NCBI GenBank assembly: GCA_031308135.1
Contig: JAHLJT010000631.1
Span: forward strand, 152,517,425-152,581,424
DNA length: 64,000 nucleotides
Direction: 5' to 3'
DNA from: Acheta domesticus
Taxonomy: Eukaryota; Arthropoda; Insecta; Orthoptera; Gryllidae
This document shows, piece after piece, positions 36,390 to 47,338 of the stretch. Numbering within the stretch: the stretch's first letter is position 1; each line of letters starts with the position of its first letter. Under the pieces are notes generated by a model, which saw nothing but the letters and a program-made list of their open reading frames with translations, did not search any database and was not told the DNA's origin. The position numbers and the translations under genes are program-made.

Positions 36390-37236
36390 TAAAAAAATTA
36401 CAATAACTTTTTCAGTTACCAAAAATTATCATTTGCTTCCAGAAAAAATAATTGCTTCTAATAAGTTCTTGCGATAAAATCTTGACCTTTCTGGGAATAT
36501 AACCTTCAGATTTTCGGCTCAAAAATAGGTACATATAGTTTTGCGAATCTGTAAAATGAACTCAGATATCGCCACGTGCTTTGATTATTTTCTGGTATCG
36601 TTTCTGCACCGATATAATTAAATTATTAATAAATTCCTTGCTCAAGTCATGAAATCACACCCCACAAGAGTCTCGAGTTGTTTAATTTAATTTCTGGGTT
36701 TCTTTTTCGATAAAGAATACCCCATAACCTTCCTATAGTTTTCATTGGGATTGAAATCAGGGCTTTTGCCAGGCCAATGTAACATCTGAACCCCATTTAT
36801 TGTACGAAATACTTTATCTAAAGTGGAGAATTTTATATAAATCGCATGTATTTAACTTCTGCTCCGTATACACTACAAATAGCATTTACATGACTGACCT
36901 TTGAAGCTTAATGGCAAGGAGAAAAATCGTCTTAAAAAATGCGATTCTTATTCAATTATTAGAGACCATTTTGGATCTCTAATGTTGTTCTTTAATAGCC
37001 TCTAATAGTTGGCATCAGCTTCCTTTCATGAATATTTTTATAGACATTGCTAGTAATAGAGCCTTTTATGAAGTGAAGATGACCAACCACATGGGTAGAA
37101 ATGCATCCTCAGATCATTTGTCCTCGTGGATGCTTCACAGTTTGCGTAATGCATGATGACGAAAATTCTGCATTCCTTCTGCAGCGAGCAAATTGTTTTC
37201 CTTCGTCGCACATTTTTTTTATTCACTTTTCAGATC
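36390..37236 (-). pseudogene. Tc1-like transposase relic
   Basis: Minus-strand blocks in order: TVKHPRGQMI(W), GCIS-HVVGHLHFIKGSIT, HWPGKSPDFNPNEN and a C-terminal stretch with ISEFILQIRKTICTYF. These are typical of the DDE domain of Tc1-type transposases: the KHP-MVWG block, the WP-SPD-NPIE block with the third catalytic acid, Glu, at 36741-36743, and the closing helical part. Frameshifts and stops abound, and the first catalytic region was not found. The relic ends at the inverted-repeat element at 37237. Confidence 0.75.
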
Positions 37237-37678
37237 TGTATTACTCGTTCACTTTACATTTGCAGACGGAGCGCTGCGATCTGTTTACATGAAGTCACCG
37301 CCGACTGAATGAGAAACGCGCGTCTGCAGTAAATACTGACAGTTTATAATATGATATAGATGGCGGTGAGCAACACAAAGAACCCTGGCAGGGCAAGAAC
37401 ATAACCATTAAGTAGTAGATAAGTGCAATGAAGAAATAAAAATATTGTACGGGAATGTTGTGAACAGCGAGTGGTGTGATCTATTTTGTCACTCCAGCTC
37501 ACTGGCAGAAAGACATAATTCGTCAGATGTGCCCGAAGCGCTTGTTCTGCCTTCGGAGACAGCTGATTGACATCGGCACCATTCGTGTATTCTCGGTTGT
37601 GGGTTGGGGCCTTCGCTTTCAAAACAACATTAGTTCCTAATTCTGCCGTCTGCAAATGTAAAGTGAACGAGTAATACA
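37237..37678. mobile_element. 442-bp inverted-repeat element (MITE) with 33-bp perfect arms
   Basis: The left arm 37237-37269 (TGTATTACTCGTTCACTTTA onward) is the exact reverse complement of 37646-37678. If the ends are set at TTACTCG, TA dinucleotides flank both sides (37239-37240 and 37675-37676), as in Tc1/mariner MITEs, but this reading is not forced. The minus-strand open frame inside has no recognisable motif. Perfect arms suggest a young copy. Confidence 0.8.
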
Positions 37679-38005
37679 TGAGAGTTGGCGATCGTTAAGA
37701 CAGATTTATTACAGCATTCTATCTTGTTTAGGCGTAGAAGACTATTCTTTCCTCTCCTTTCATAAATCAACATTTCCATTTCCCCTGTATTTTTTATAAA
37801 ATCTAGAGATAATAGACTGATTAAAACCGTTATTGAATTATGTATCTTGAATACTAAGACCAACAGAAGAATAAGCCTATATTCCTGCTTTCATTTTCGG
37901 CGTTAATTCACTCTTTACCCATCTAGCCACACAGAGTTTCATAAGAAATGCATTAACTAGCAGAGATCAGTTGTTATAAACAGTCATTGTTGACAAAATA
38001 TGTTA
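37679..38005. other. No gene recognised
   Basis: AT-rich DNA between two elements. The open frame seen on the minus strand has no motif. Confidence 0.45.
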
Positions 38006-39088
38006 ACTAGTGGTGATACAGAATGGCACAGACTTTCTCGTGTTAGTTTTCTATTTCCTTGAGTCTTCGCTATCTACTCGGAATTGCCACATACTCTTTC
38101 TCGCCAGCTGTCATCTATCACCGCCAAAAGTACATTTTTTTTGTCATTTTCTTAGTTTTTCGATTTCCTATTGATAGAACGGAAACATTAATTTCAGAAA
38201 ATTAAAGAACACAAAAATTTACTCATAAATAGCAATTTTCGTTTAAATATTATGTGCCGTTTAAGAGAAAATGGCGTTTTAGCGCTACTAAAAATGCGAA
38301 AGTTGAAGCGCATTTTCACAGAAAAGTTTTGAGTTTTCAAAATACTTTATTTAAAGTTATTTGAAGCACATAAACTCACAAATATAATAACGTTTACAAA
38401 TTGCTGGGAATGTGCATATGAAAGTTGTGAGAGATCTTTCAAAAAAATTACAATTTTGTAATTATCATATTAAAGAGTATAATATCACTTTCTGTTACAA
38501 AGGTTTCAAGAAAAAATTTGCAGCTATATATGAGAAAATGGCGTTTGAACAGTTCTGAAAATGCCGAAATTTGAGCTACTTTTCACAGAAAACGGTAGTG
38601 TTTTCGGAATTGCCACATCAATTTGTAAAGATTATTATATTTGTGAGTATAAGTGCTTCAAATCACGTCAAATAAAGTATTTTGAAAACTCAAACATTTT
38701 CTGTGAAAATGAGCTTCAAATTTCGCATTTTAGTAGTGTTAAAACGCCATTTTCTCTTAAACGGCACATAATTTTTAAAAGAAAATTGCCATTTACGGCT
38801 AGGTTTTTGTGTTCGTTAATATTCTAAAATTAATATTATCGTTCTACCAATAGGAAACCGAAAAATTAAGAAAATGACCAAAAAAAGAGTACTTTTGGCG
38901 GTGATAGATGGTAGCTGTCAAGAAAGAGTATGTGGCAATTCCGAATAGCTAGTGAAGACCCAAGAAAATAGAAAACTAATATGGGAAAGTCTGTGCCATT
39001 CTGTAGCACCACCAGTTTCGCGCAGCATTACATAACTTTCCCTATACTACGTATATCACTCCATGTATACGTACGTATACGGGAAAGT
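38006..39088. mobile_element. Family A fold-back copy (arms about 400 bp)
   Basis: 38006-38408 is family A head and interior on the plus strand. About 38618-39015 is its reverse complement, with about 210 bp between. After the right arm, 39020-39088 carries the family terminus (CATTACATAACTTTCCC, palindromic ACGTACGT core, TACGGGAAAGTAAAA). The left arm has no such terminus, so the left end was lost or never formed. An RNA or single strand of this region would form a hairpin of about 400 bp. It encodes no protein. Confidence 0.8.
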
Positions 39089-40109
39089 AAAAAGGATCGG
39101 AAAAGTCGGAAAAGTAAAAATTGAACAGCAATTGAGAACAATTGAACAGCAATTCACAGTTTTACACTGTCTTTAAAACAAAAAGTAAAATAATGAATGG
39201 TGATGAAATATTTTTTTCCACCACTGTAGATAATTGTGACCACAACGATGTGGGAAAGTATATGTCATGTCTTTCATTGGCATAAGCTAACATAACCGTT
39301 TCATTTACTTGAGGGCTCATCAAAAAGACGATTTGGGAGCAAAGAGCCGTCGGCAATGGCCGGAGCAGCAGCCGGAGCAAGCGAAGCTTTGCGGGGGCGG
39401 GGGGGGCGAGCGTTGAGGGTAGTAGCGATGAGGGGGACAAGTCAGTTTCACACAAGATGACGTAAAATGCGTTGTCGTGGAAGAGGGGGCAAGTGGCTCT
39501 TTCTTTCGTAAAGAAAATGTAATTCATCAAATTGTAATTCATCATTTTCAATTAATCAAAATATAATTCTTTACAAAATGTAATTAGTTGTAAAAATTAC
39601 GAATAGAATTTAAGAAGGAATGATATATGTGCTAAGGTGACTTTATTTGTAGCTGGTACACAATTATTAAATTTATAACAAATTGTATTTATTTAAAATT
39701 GATAAGTTAGAAAAAATATAATGTATTATACTTAATTATTATTACCTTCGTTCTGATGTTAGAACAGAAAGGAAAACTCTAACTAAGCATGTAAGAATTT
39801 CTATTTTATAATTAGACTGCTGAAGTAGAGGAAAAGTGCTCCTCGAAACGTCGAGAGAAATACATTTCCAAATTTAAAATACGGCCATTTATTGACCTTT
39901 TGATTCAAATTATCAAATTTGTGTACACTGATCAACACACTAACAATTTAACTTGCCTAACAATTATACCCATTTTAGAGTATGTTTGATGCACAGATAT
40001 TAAATATATCATTGGCTCTAATTTTTGAGATAACGAAAATCGCAACGAAAAGTATTACTTTATTTTATTGTTTACAGGCTGTTTGTAAGTTGTATAAACC
40101 TTGTACTAA
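39089..40109. other. No gene; short repeat shared with 60256-60325
   Basis: 39305-39365 (CTCATCAAAAAGACG, GGAGCAAAGAGCCGTCGGCA) matches the reverse complement of about 60256-60325. A poly-G stretch sits at 39393-39408. The rest is AT-rich with a GAAACGTCGAGAGAAATACA block near 39845. No coding sequence was recognised. Confidence 0.5.
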
Positions 40110-40620
40110 ATGTAACTAAATATGTCTATTTATACAAAATAAAACTCGTGAAATACGTAATATTAATATATTTATATTTACAGCCCGAAACGAATCGCAA
40201 TTAATTGTTTGAAACACTTTGTATGATATCCTTTCATGCGGCAAGTCAGGACAATCATATTGAAGACTCCAGTAGTAGTCTGTCATTATGTGTCTAATCC
40301 ATCTGCCCTGATATCTATCTTCCATTATCTTTATTTCTTAATGAAATCGCTCGCTTTTTGCCTCAAACATGTTGACGAGATTTTCTAGAAATTTGTCTAG
40401 ATGGCTACGGAGATTGTGCACCTTAATGCTCATAGTTGCGTCCAAATTCGGAAAGTTTAAAAGCAAGTCTTGCACCGATTGCACCGGTAATTTTTTATTT
40501 TATGATTACCCAAAAAGTTCTTGACAACAATGACAATGCTGTACCAGTAACCAGTAAAGTGTCTTTTTCACTTCCGATGTCAGATGTCCATTCTTTTTTC
40601 ACTTCCGATGTCTTTTAGCC
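40110..40620 (-). pseudogene. Relic of an uncharacterised arthropod protein family
   Basis: Minus-strand blocks in order: VVKNFLGNHKIKNY, a frame change, MSIKVHNLRSHLDKFLENL, SERFH (then a stop), EIKIMEDRYQGRWIRHIM and TDYYWSLQYDCPDLPHERIS. I recognise this order (FLGN, MS-KVH-L-SHLD-FPENLG, GERFHQDI, ME-RYQGRW, DYCWSL) from a widespread, uncharacterised family seen in many arthropod genomes, often in many copies. Its function is unknown to me; multicopy occurrence suggests a mobile-element origin. Here several frame changes and stops make it a pseudogene, and only the C-terminal part is left. Confidence 0.65.
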
Positions 40621-41049
40621 TGGATGCTAAACATTCAGCTGCTTGGTTTGGGAAACTGAGGTCACGTTTTGAATCGCTAAGCTTATCTTAGGAAAAATGT
40701 TCTTTGGTAACAACACTTCCATCCATTATTCCCTGCCACTGCTAACTTCTGCATTTCATCCCAGAATCTGTATATCCTCACTACCTGACACAGGAATTTC
40801 AGGGAGTGTGGTGAACATTGGTATGGGAACATCAGGTCCATGTGGCACAGGTCGCCTTGACAGAGAAATCTTATTAAAATCCAAAGACAGTCAGAAGATA
40901 TTGGTATTTCTTATTTATATTATTTTTCTTTCAAGATGGTACAAACCTCGGCTATCACCTCGGTTTACGAACTTCAACCGCGTTTGTTATTTGATGTTTA
41001 TTGTCCTAATAACGTTAATAATTATGAAAGTTTTTCTTCGATTCCGCCT
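40621..41049. other. No gene recognised
   Basis: The plus frame 40697-41101 is open but without a motif and runs into a GC-rich islet. Confidence 0.4.
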
Positions 41050-41230
41050 CGTAGTTTTGGCTTCGCCGCCAGCAGCTGCCCAGTGGCGCGGGCCCCTCTG
41101 ATGCGCGCCGCCGCCGCCCGAGGCGTATCGTGCGCTCGAGCAGCTGACGCTCACCTTAAGCGCTCGGGTCGGGGGTCAGCATGTGCTGTGCATGCAGATT
41201 GCTGTCGCTGCAGCTCCCGGGTATAAATGC
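41050..41230 (+). promoter_or_regulatory. CpG-dense islet ending in a TATA-like box
   Basis: About 170 bp of CpG-dense sequence is followed by TATAAATGCC at 41222-41231 and then CTCACTCAATTACG. A CpG-rich block upstream of a TATA box could be a core promoter on the plus strand. A (GT)n run follows at about 41308-41325. No gene can be shown downstream. Confidence 0.3.
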
Positions 41231-41829
41231 CATTAGCTCACTCAATTACGTGTGGGCCCTCAACGTAATTGTCTTCCGATATGTGTGGTAGTATAGTGCA
41301 TATAAGTGTGTGTGTGTGTGTGCGCGCACACACAAGGGGAGAGGATAGGACAAGGAATTATCGCACGCGGACGGTGGCCCGTTTTTTAAGGTTCTGAAAT
41401 GTCAGTTATCTAGTATTCCTTGGAGAAACCACTAAAATCTACCGATCAGAGCAGCTGGCTGCTAGAATTTTTCCTTCAAATAGCGGTTGAATTCGCCCTA
41501 GCTGTATAGCTTGTGTGGAAAATCCAACCCCATGAAACACTAAGACTTCCCGGTAGGTGCTGGCTCTGACTCAGCCTGTACCCATTATGAAAAAGACACC
41601 GTTACATCAAGCGATAGTAGCAGATTCACTGACTATATTTTTTGTTCGTTGCTCAGCCAAGTCTAGAGATTCTATCGAAAACGATGAATAATACTGGAAT
41701 GTTTACTGTTCCTGCAGTGAAATATAAGAGACGGGTACACCTTCCCTCTCGCTGGTGCATCGTGAGAGGTGGCGCAATAAGATTCAATCAATAGGCGCCT
41801 TCTCTGTGAAGTGACAGGCGTGTTTGGAA
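41231..41829. other. No gene recognised
   Basis: Contains a GT/GC-type dinucleotide run at about 41308-41335 and otherwise unique DNA without motifs. Confidence 0.45.
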
Positions 41830-42100
41830 AGCTCGAAAGGTGAAATTGCGCGCTCCGTGTCGAATAGCGTTTTGCGCCGATCGCAAGGAACATGCCCGGC
41901 CCTTGCGCGGCGCTGGAGGGCTCCCGCCTCACACGCGTCGGCGCGGCGATTTCTCCCACGCCCACGTCACACGGGCATCGTGCACCAGGAAGAGCACAAA
42001 GAGACACACGAGCACGTGCCTGTTTCGTTTGTTCAAAGTAGTAAATGAGGAGCGTCACTTCGTGGCAAGGGGCTTGGGACTAACGCGCCCACGAGGACAC
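41830..42100. other. CpG-dense GC-rich islet
   Basis: CpG-rich segment with two plus and one minus frame open simultaneously. No motif. Possibly a promoter island or first exon. Confidence 0.35.
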
Positions 42101-43173
42101 ACTATGGCTACTTGTGATTACTGATTAGAAACCCTGCAACGCATGGATGTTTTCAGTTCTATTTGTGACATGTGGCACATAGTCAATATTCTACTATCAC
42201 TTCCCTACCCTAATTCTTCCGTAATAGGGAACAAAAAGATTGTGATATATCTGGATAATTGTGGTAATGGATACTTACACTCATAATAATGGATCAAGCA
42301 TCAATATGACAAGTCTACCTCGGGCATATGCATTTTATTTTTGTAAATACGCTGATAAAATTGAATCTCAATTTTCTAGGACAGCAACACGATTTCGTCT
42401 CTTTTTCTGTTAGACTAATCTTTTTGTGCAAATAATCAGACAATTGAACCTACTTGATGCCCATAAATTACCCCTAATCATTTTTGTAGAGTAAATATTC
42501 GGACAACTCGATTGCTCTTGATAGGTTTTATTACTTTACAGAATTTACTTCATTTTCCTGCACAAATGTAGAAAATCATTAGAGTAGTGTAAATTCCTCC
42601 ATTGGTGGAAATTAGATGTTCCCAAGGACATTTGGAGGTCACTGGTGAGTTCGTCACTATGAATCAGGAAGTGGAAGTGGCCGTGGAAAGCAATTTACGT
42701 CTCGAAAGATGGCAATGGGAAGGAAGTGAAGCGTCGAAGGGCATAGTTACTTATTCGTGTTAGACAACCAAATACACAGGTAAAAGCACGTCGCCTTCCG
42801 CGGCCATAAAACCAAGATCACGACACTTATTACAGCACCCAGGACATAGCATAGCGTTACTCAGCAATTTTCATACTTCCATTACCGAGAGATGTCTCTA
42901 ATTATCTCGTGCAGTTGATAACATAACAGCGACGAATTGTATCTTTCTCGTAAGTTTTAACCAAAGTTTTGCACTGTATTATACAAAGGAATGTTTGAAT
43001 TCATATAAATCGAAAAACATCACCGCAATCTTAGTATTCATTCGTACACGATTCATACCAAAGATACGGTCAAGGTTGAGTCCCCATTCAAGTTTTTTGT
43101 ATTAAACTGTGTAATACGTCTTTGAAATATCATTATTGTTAATAATAATAATAACAACAACAACAACTCTACT
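42101..43173. other. No gene recognised
   Basis: Unique-looking DNA, AT-rich, ending in a (TAA)n/(CAA)n run at about 43138-43167. Confidence 0.45.
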
Positions 43174-43350
43174 TAGGTGCCGATCCAAATAGCCCAGATC
43201 GCATAGGAATTAGTGCCATGGAGATCTCGGACGGAAGGATCGCGGGTTCGAGTCCCGACTCGGCCATGGGTGTGCTTGTCAATGTCTGTATGTGTGTATT
43301 ATCCATTCATCATTCATTATCATCATAATTCCATATCCCATCCCCCCAGG
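43174..43350 (+). mobile_element. tRNA-derived SINE, type 1 head
   Basis: The tRNA-like head has a B box GGTTCGAGTCC (43245-43255) preceded by GGAAGGATCGC, as in the SINEs at 31062 and 60637. The body (GTCTGTATGTGTGTATTATC) differs and resembles the minus-strand SINE at 23730. Confidence 0.75.
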
Positions 43351-43355
43351 AATAG

Positions 43356-43905
43356 CTCTTGGAGAGATGGCTCAGTGCACCAACTGATGTCACTGCAGTC
43401 CCTCTGACCAGGAGGTCCTAGTTCGAGTCCCGACAGCGGCAGGATTTTCGACACTAGCTTGTCAGCTAGGTCGAATTCAGTCGCTGTCTGGAGAAGAATT
43501 CTAGTGGCCGGCTGCTCTGATCGGTAGTTTTCCGTGGTTTCTCCGATCAACCTCACGCGAATGTGTCCTAACGGGCCACGCACAGCGCGCGACCTTTCCT
43601 TCCTATTCCTTGTCCTATCCTCACCCCTTACACACACACTTACACTAACATGCTCTACACTACCGAACATCCCGGGAGACCGGTCAGGAGATTAGAGCCC
43701 GGCTGGAGCGGTGCCCCGTTGGTGGGAAATACGTGGTTGGGGGGAAACCCCGCTAATCGACGTCAGGACGGCGCCAGAACTCGCCATCCTGGGAAAAGAT
43801 CACCGCCACCTCCCGAGGAAAAACACACGCATTACACTTACCACACACCTAATGACCTCAGTAGTTGACCCGCCCGGAATCACGAACAATCAATCAAACC
43901 CAAAA
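43356..43905 (+). mobile_element. tRNA-derived SINE, type 2, long (about 550 bp)
   Basis: The head has GATGGCTCAGTGCACCAACT and a B box-like AGTTCGAGTCC (43420-43430). A long body follows with CAGCGGCAGGATTTTCGACA, TCGAATTCAGTCGCTGTCTG, GGCTGCTCTGATCGGTAG, CCTAACGGGCCACG and GAAATACGTGGTTGGGGGGA. It ends in a CAATCAATCAAACC tail. The first about 300 bp recur, more diverged, at 55548-55900. Overlapping open frames here are within the SINE and not genes. Confidence 0.75.
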
Positions 43906-44330
43906 CTAGCCGGGGGATAAAAATTGGATCAACGTAATGCTGATCCCCCAAAAAAGGACTCCTGACACTTGTAACGCGATAAATGTAAGTGAGCCTCGGT
44001 AAGTGCAGGTGTATGTCCGCGTGGTCCTAGACGGCCAATTCGCTAACGAAAAAATAAAAAAAATAACTCCACCTAGGGAGTACACGACGTTGCAGTTGGT
44101 GGTGGAGCTTGAGTACCCCCATGAACCTGAAAGCTATGTCAGTGGTAGCCTAGCTACTGGTAGGGCCTCCCTTGCTGAATAGGTTAAAGGTGAGGTGTCA
44201 GACGAAGAAGTACTCCAGAGCGGCCTCAACGGTATCTTCGAAGAAGGAGTCATGAAGATGGGGAAAGAGGTACCTGGAACGATTAACGGCAGCGTCTGAT
44301 CCGCTGCGGGCGGCTGCAAACAGAAATAGT
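43906..44330 (+). repeat. Probable interspersed-repeat segment, possibly a LINE 5' region
   Basis: CTGATCCCCCAAAAAAGGAC, GTGGTCCTAGACGGCCAATT and a following coding-like stretch reading EYPHEPESYVSGSLATGRAS then EVSDEEVLQSGLN, with one stop. The style recalls the leader of RTE-like insect LINEs, but this is memory only and I cannot confirm it. It directly follows the SINE. Confidence 0.3.
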
Positions 44331-45519
44331 AAGCAGAATGGCAAATTTAAACGCGAAAACATAAACAAAACGCTGAATTAATTTATTTTTGAATTTTTCA
44401 AAACACATTTTGAATTTGAATTTATTTTTTGTGAATAATTTTTGCTTTGAGCGGTTCAGCTTTCAAAATCAAGATAGCCATTTTTCAATTACGGACGTAG
44501 ATGTCAAATTGTAAGTTTGTTTGAGAGTAAAGTATACGTAATATTGAAAATTATATATTAGGCCACTTTTATGTATAATAATTATTAAGTATAATTAATT
44601 CTTTTAAATCAATGTAGATTTTAGTTTAAAACAGCTTAAAAATAATGTGATTACTACTTGGCACAAAGTATCCTCAATGGGGAAATGAAGCCTTTTTTTC
44701 GTAAGTTTTCAATTTTTTAAAAATACTTCGAGTTAAATCTAAAAGTTGTCATTTTTACTGAAGTTTGGTATGATAGCGATCTAGTATGTGTGCAATTTTC
44801 AGATTTTTATTTGGTCCCCCAACAGAGATAATACAGTTCAAAATTGGGAAAAAATCCAAAATTCCAATTTTCAAGAGGATGTCATTTTCAAGGGGTACCT
44901 TAAATACCAATGATATTTCACAGAAAGTAACTATGCTGTTGTGTGTAAAAGCGTAGAAAAAATTAAGGCTTCGATTCTATTCCTTCTTTGAATAATTACT
45001 CTCTGAAAATCGAATTTCGTTCATTCGCGATCCATAGATTTGGTTACAAATATTTCCCAAATAAAAACATAGAAAATAGGTAAATGATATTTCGATTTGC
45101 AGGCCAAAATATGCTGAATTGAATTCTTTTGATTCTAGAATGCAGGAACAACCCAGATCTGAGTTATTTAGGAAAGAGTAAATGTCTGCGAACGCGAAAA
45201 ATGGCGCACAGCGCGAAACAAAAATGGCCGCCATTTGTAAACCGGGTACAATAAAAAAGTTAAAGATGGTTTTGAACAGCCAAAACATAAGGAAATTTAT
45301 GTACAAAATATGAATTTTTTTCGAGATGGTCGAGCGACCAATTTATTAAATTCTGAACCATTTAAAATGGATTGACCCGTTAGGGAGATTTGAAACAGAT
45401 TCGTAAAATGACTGATAACATTCCCATCTAGAATTAGAGGGAAAATACACATTAACAAAGTAATAATTACATCTGTGAAGAGTATCTTTTAAAGCAAGCG
45501 CTTCAAAATTGACATTATT
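44331..45519. other. No gene recognised
   Basis: AT-rich DNA. Further decayed parts of the minus-strand LINE next door may extend into 45330-45519 but I cannot trace them. Confidence 0.4.
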
Positions 45520-46010
45520 TAGTGAAATTCAGTGACGGCAAAATCATTACGTACTGCAATTAATACTCCTCCTCCTCTTTTGGTATCCCTGTCTTTTCGA
45601 AAAACATTGTAATCATTAGAATATACGTAATTCACAGCTGTAGATTGATTTAGATAACCACGTTTCCGTTAGAAATATAAGATCATAATTGTAGCCAAGA
45701 ATATTAATGTAAAAGTCATTTACCTTTGTTCTGAGTCCACGAACATTTTGATAATAAATTAAAATATTATCTTCTATTATATGCATTTTATTTTAATTTA
45801 GTTATTGCCTCAACGTTGTTTAAATATGAACCGACAGATGGCGTGTCATTTGCCATCGCGTTTCCAGTGCAGTTATCACAACACCAAATCTGATTTTCCT
45901 TCAATAGCGTTTCTTCTGCAGATAAATTGACACAATTGGCGTGAAATGTTTTATCACATTTAGAACATAGTATCTTGAACTTCGTAATTCTCTTTTTGCA
46001 CTTATACACT
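45519..46010 (-). pseudogene. LINE relic: PHD finger of ORF1 next to endonuclease start of ORF2
   Basis: Minus strand, first block (46009-45788): a PHD-type finger with CKKR, ILCSKCDKTFHANCVNL and IWCCDNC, ending at a stop. PHD fingers occur in ORF1 of some CR1/L2-like LINEs. Second block (about 45776-45519): ILIYYQNVRGLRTKVNDFYI, DLIFLTETWLSKS, then, after stops, RGGGVLIAVRNDFAVTEF. This is the opening of an APE-type endonuclease. The spacing is far too short for a complete ORF1, so an internal deletion has brought the two together. The presence of both argues that the finger is from a transposon and not a host chromatin reader. Confidence 0.75.
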
Positions 46011-46309
46011 CATATTGTCGTCGTTGGTACTCTGTTTACACACATATGCCCCGCGAGGCACCGCATCCATGCGAAATTCTAAGAGTCGACATATTTGCTA
46101 ATGAGGTAAGTTTACGCTTTGCACTTTGCTCGAATTCGGTTGTACCTGGCGCGCCACCTTACACAGTAGTCAGTTGCCGCTTCCTACCGAACGTTCTCAC
46201 AAACCTCTATGACTGTGGAGCTTTTCTCTTACTGTGGATATTAGTTTTGAAGCTCACAAAAAGGTTACCTTTTAGAATAAGGTGTATACTCTATGTACCT
46301 AGTAAATAC
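46011..46309. other. No gene recognised
   Basis: An open plus frame (46046-46510) crosses this stretch without a motif. It may be incidental. Confidence 0.35.
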
Positions 46310-46630
46310 TCGCTAGGGGGCGCATTGAATCCCCGGTTCCGCCCCCGCCCTCGCTGTTGGGACAGCTTCATTCCTAATGCTATTTTGCAACTTTGGATTC
46401 TTTCTCTTGCTACCCCTATTTCATCACCAAAACGTGCAATTGATGTCACGTTTGCCATCGTTGACATTTTTATTTCATGTTCCGCTTTGCCCAAGCTTCT
46501 GACCAAGTAGACGCTTGTGACGTCGCTCCCGGCAGCCACCTTGGCCTCCAGCCATGGCCCCCTGCCCCGATGCCCCGCCGGCCGGCCCCGGGCGCGGGCC
46601 CGCGGACGCCGCTCTCGGAGATTTATACCT
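46310..46630. other. CpG-dense GC-rich islet
   Basis: Strongly GC-rich at 46540-46615. Frames open on both strands are Pro/Ala/Arg/Gly rich and lack motifs. Promoter island or first exon are possible. Confidence 0.4.
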
Positions 46631-46914
46631 GTCCGTTTATCAGCCTCTTGTACTCTCTCGGAACTGCAAAGGGACAGTGTCCCCGATGTATTGTAAGGCC
46701 TTGAGAGCAATTCTTGTTCAATCAAAACGTGAAAGGACACATTCCTTCGCATTAAAGTTAGCTATAGAGTTCGATTCTTACCTTTGATCAACAAAACATA
46801 AAAATCAGTGAGGCATGTATTTTCTCGTCTTATTTGTTATGCTATATAATATTTTAGTACTACTTAAATCTGAAAAAGTATTACTAACATGCACCACTCA
46901 CATATCCGTAAAGT
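46631..46914. other. No gene recognised
   Basis: Unique DNA between islet and tandem array. Confidence 0.4.
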
Positions 46915-47338
46915 TGTCACGGCCACCACAGTGAAAACCACTAAGCCATTACCATTCGTTTGTACCCCTTTGTTCAACAATAACATTAATTTGTACCAAA
47001 ATCATTAAACAAGATAGGGCACATTCAGTTATGATGGTGCCAAATACACACTGGCACTGTCACCATCGTAAAATAATTCGAAACATTATAAATAGTTTGT
47101 ACCTTGATTGTACTGAATTGTTCCATCAGAATTTTATTGCTATCAAAAATAATTAAGATACATCAATTTTAAAGGGGCGGAGAGAGCTTCACACTACCCT
47201 ACCTCTAACACCATCACCATTACTGTCAAAAAATTGGAACCATCATAAATCTTTTGTATTTTGTTTGTTCCACTTTCTGCCAACAGAATGATTATTTGAT
47301 CCAAAAAATAATCAAGCTACAGTCATTTTAACTCTTAA
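46915..47338 (+). repeat. Decayed tandem array, left part
   Basis: Units of about 130-160 bp, each with an ACCAT/ACATT-xxAAATxxTTTGTA core, a TGTTC block and an AAAATAATxAAG block (near 46945, 47080 and 47236). Units are strongly diverged. The array resumes at 49060, so it was opened by the piggyBac-like insertion. Confidence 0.5.

Noticed and set aside
43213..43920. Open frames in both directions
   Set aside because: They lie wholly in tRNA-derived SINEs, which are non-coding.
45788..46009. PHD-finger frame as a host chromatin protein
   Set aside because: The same strand shows an APE-type endonuclease start just downstream, so a LINE origin is more likely.
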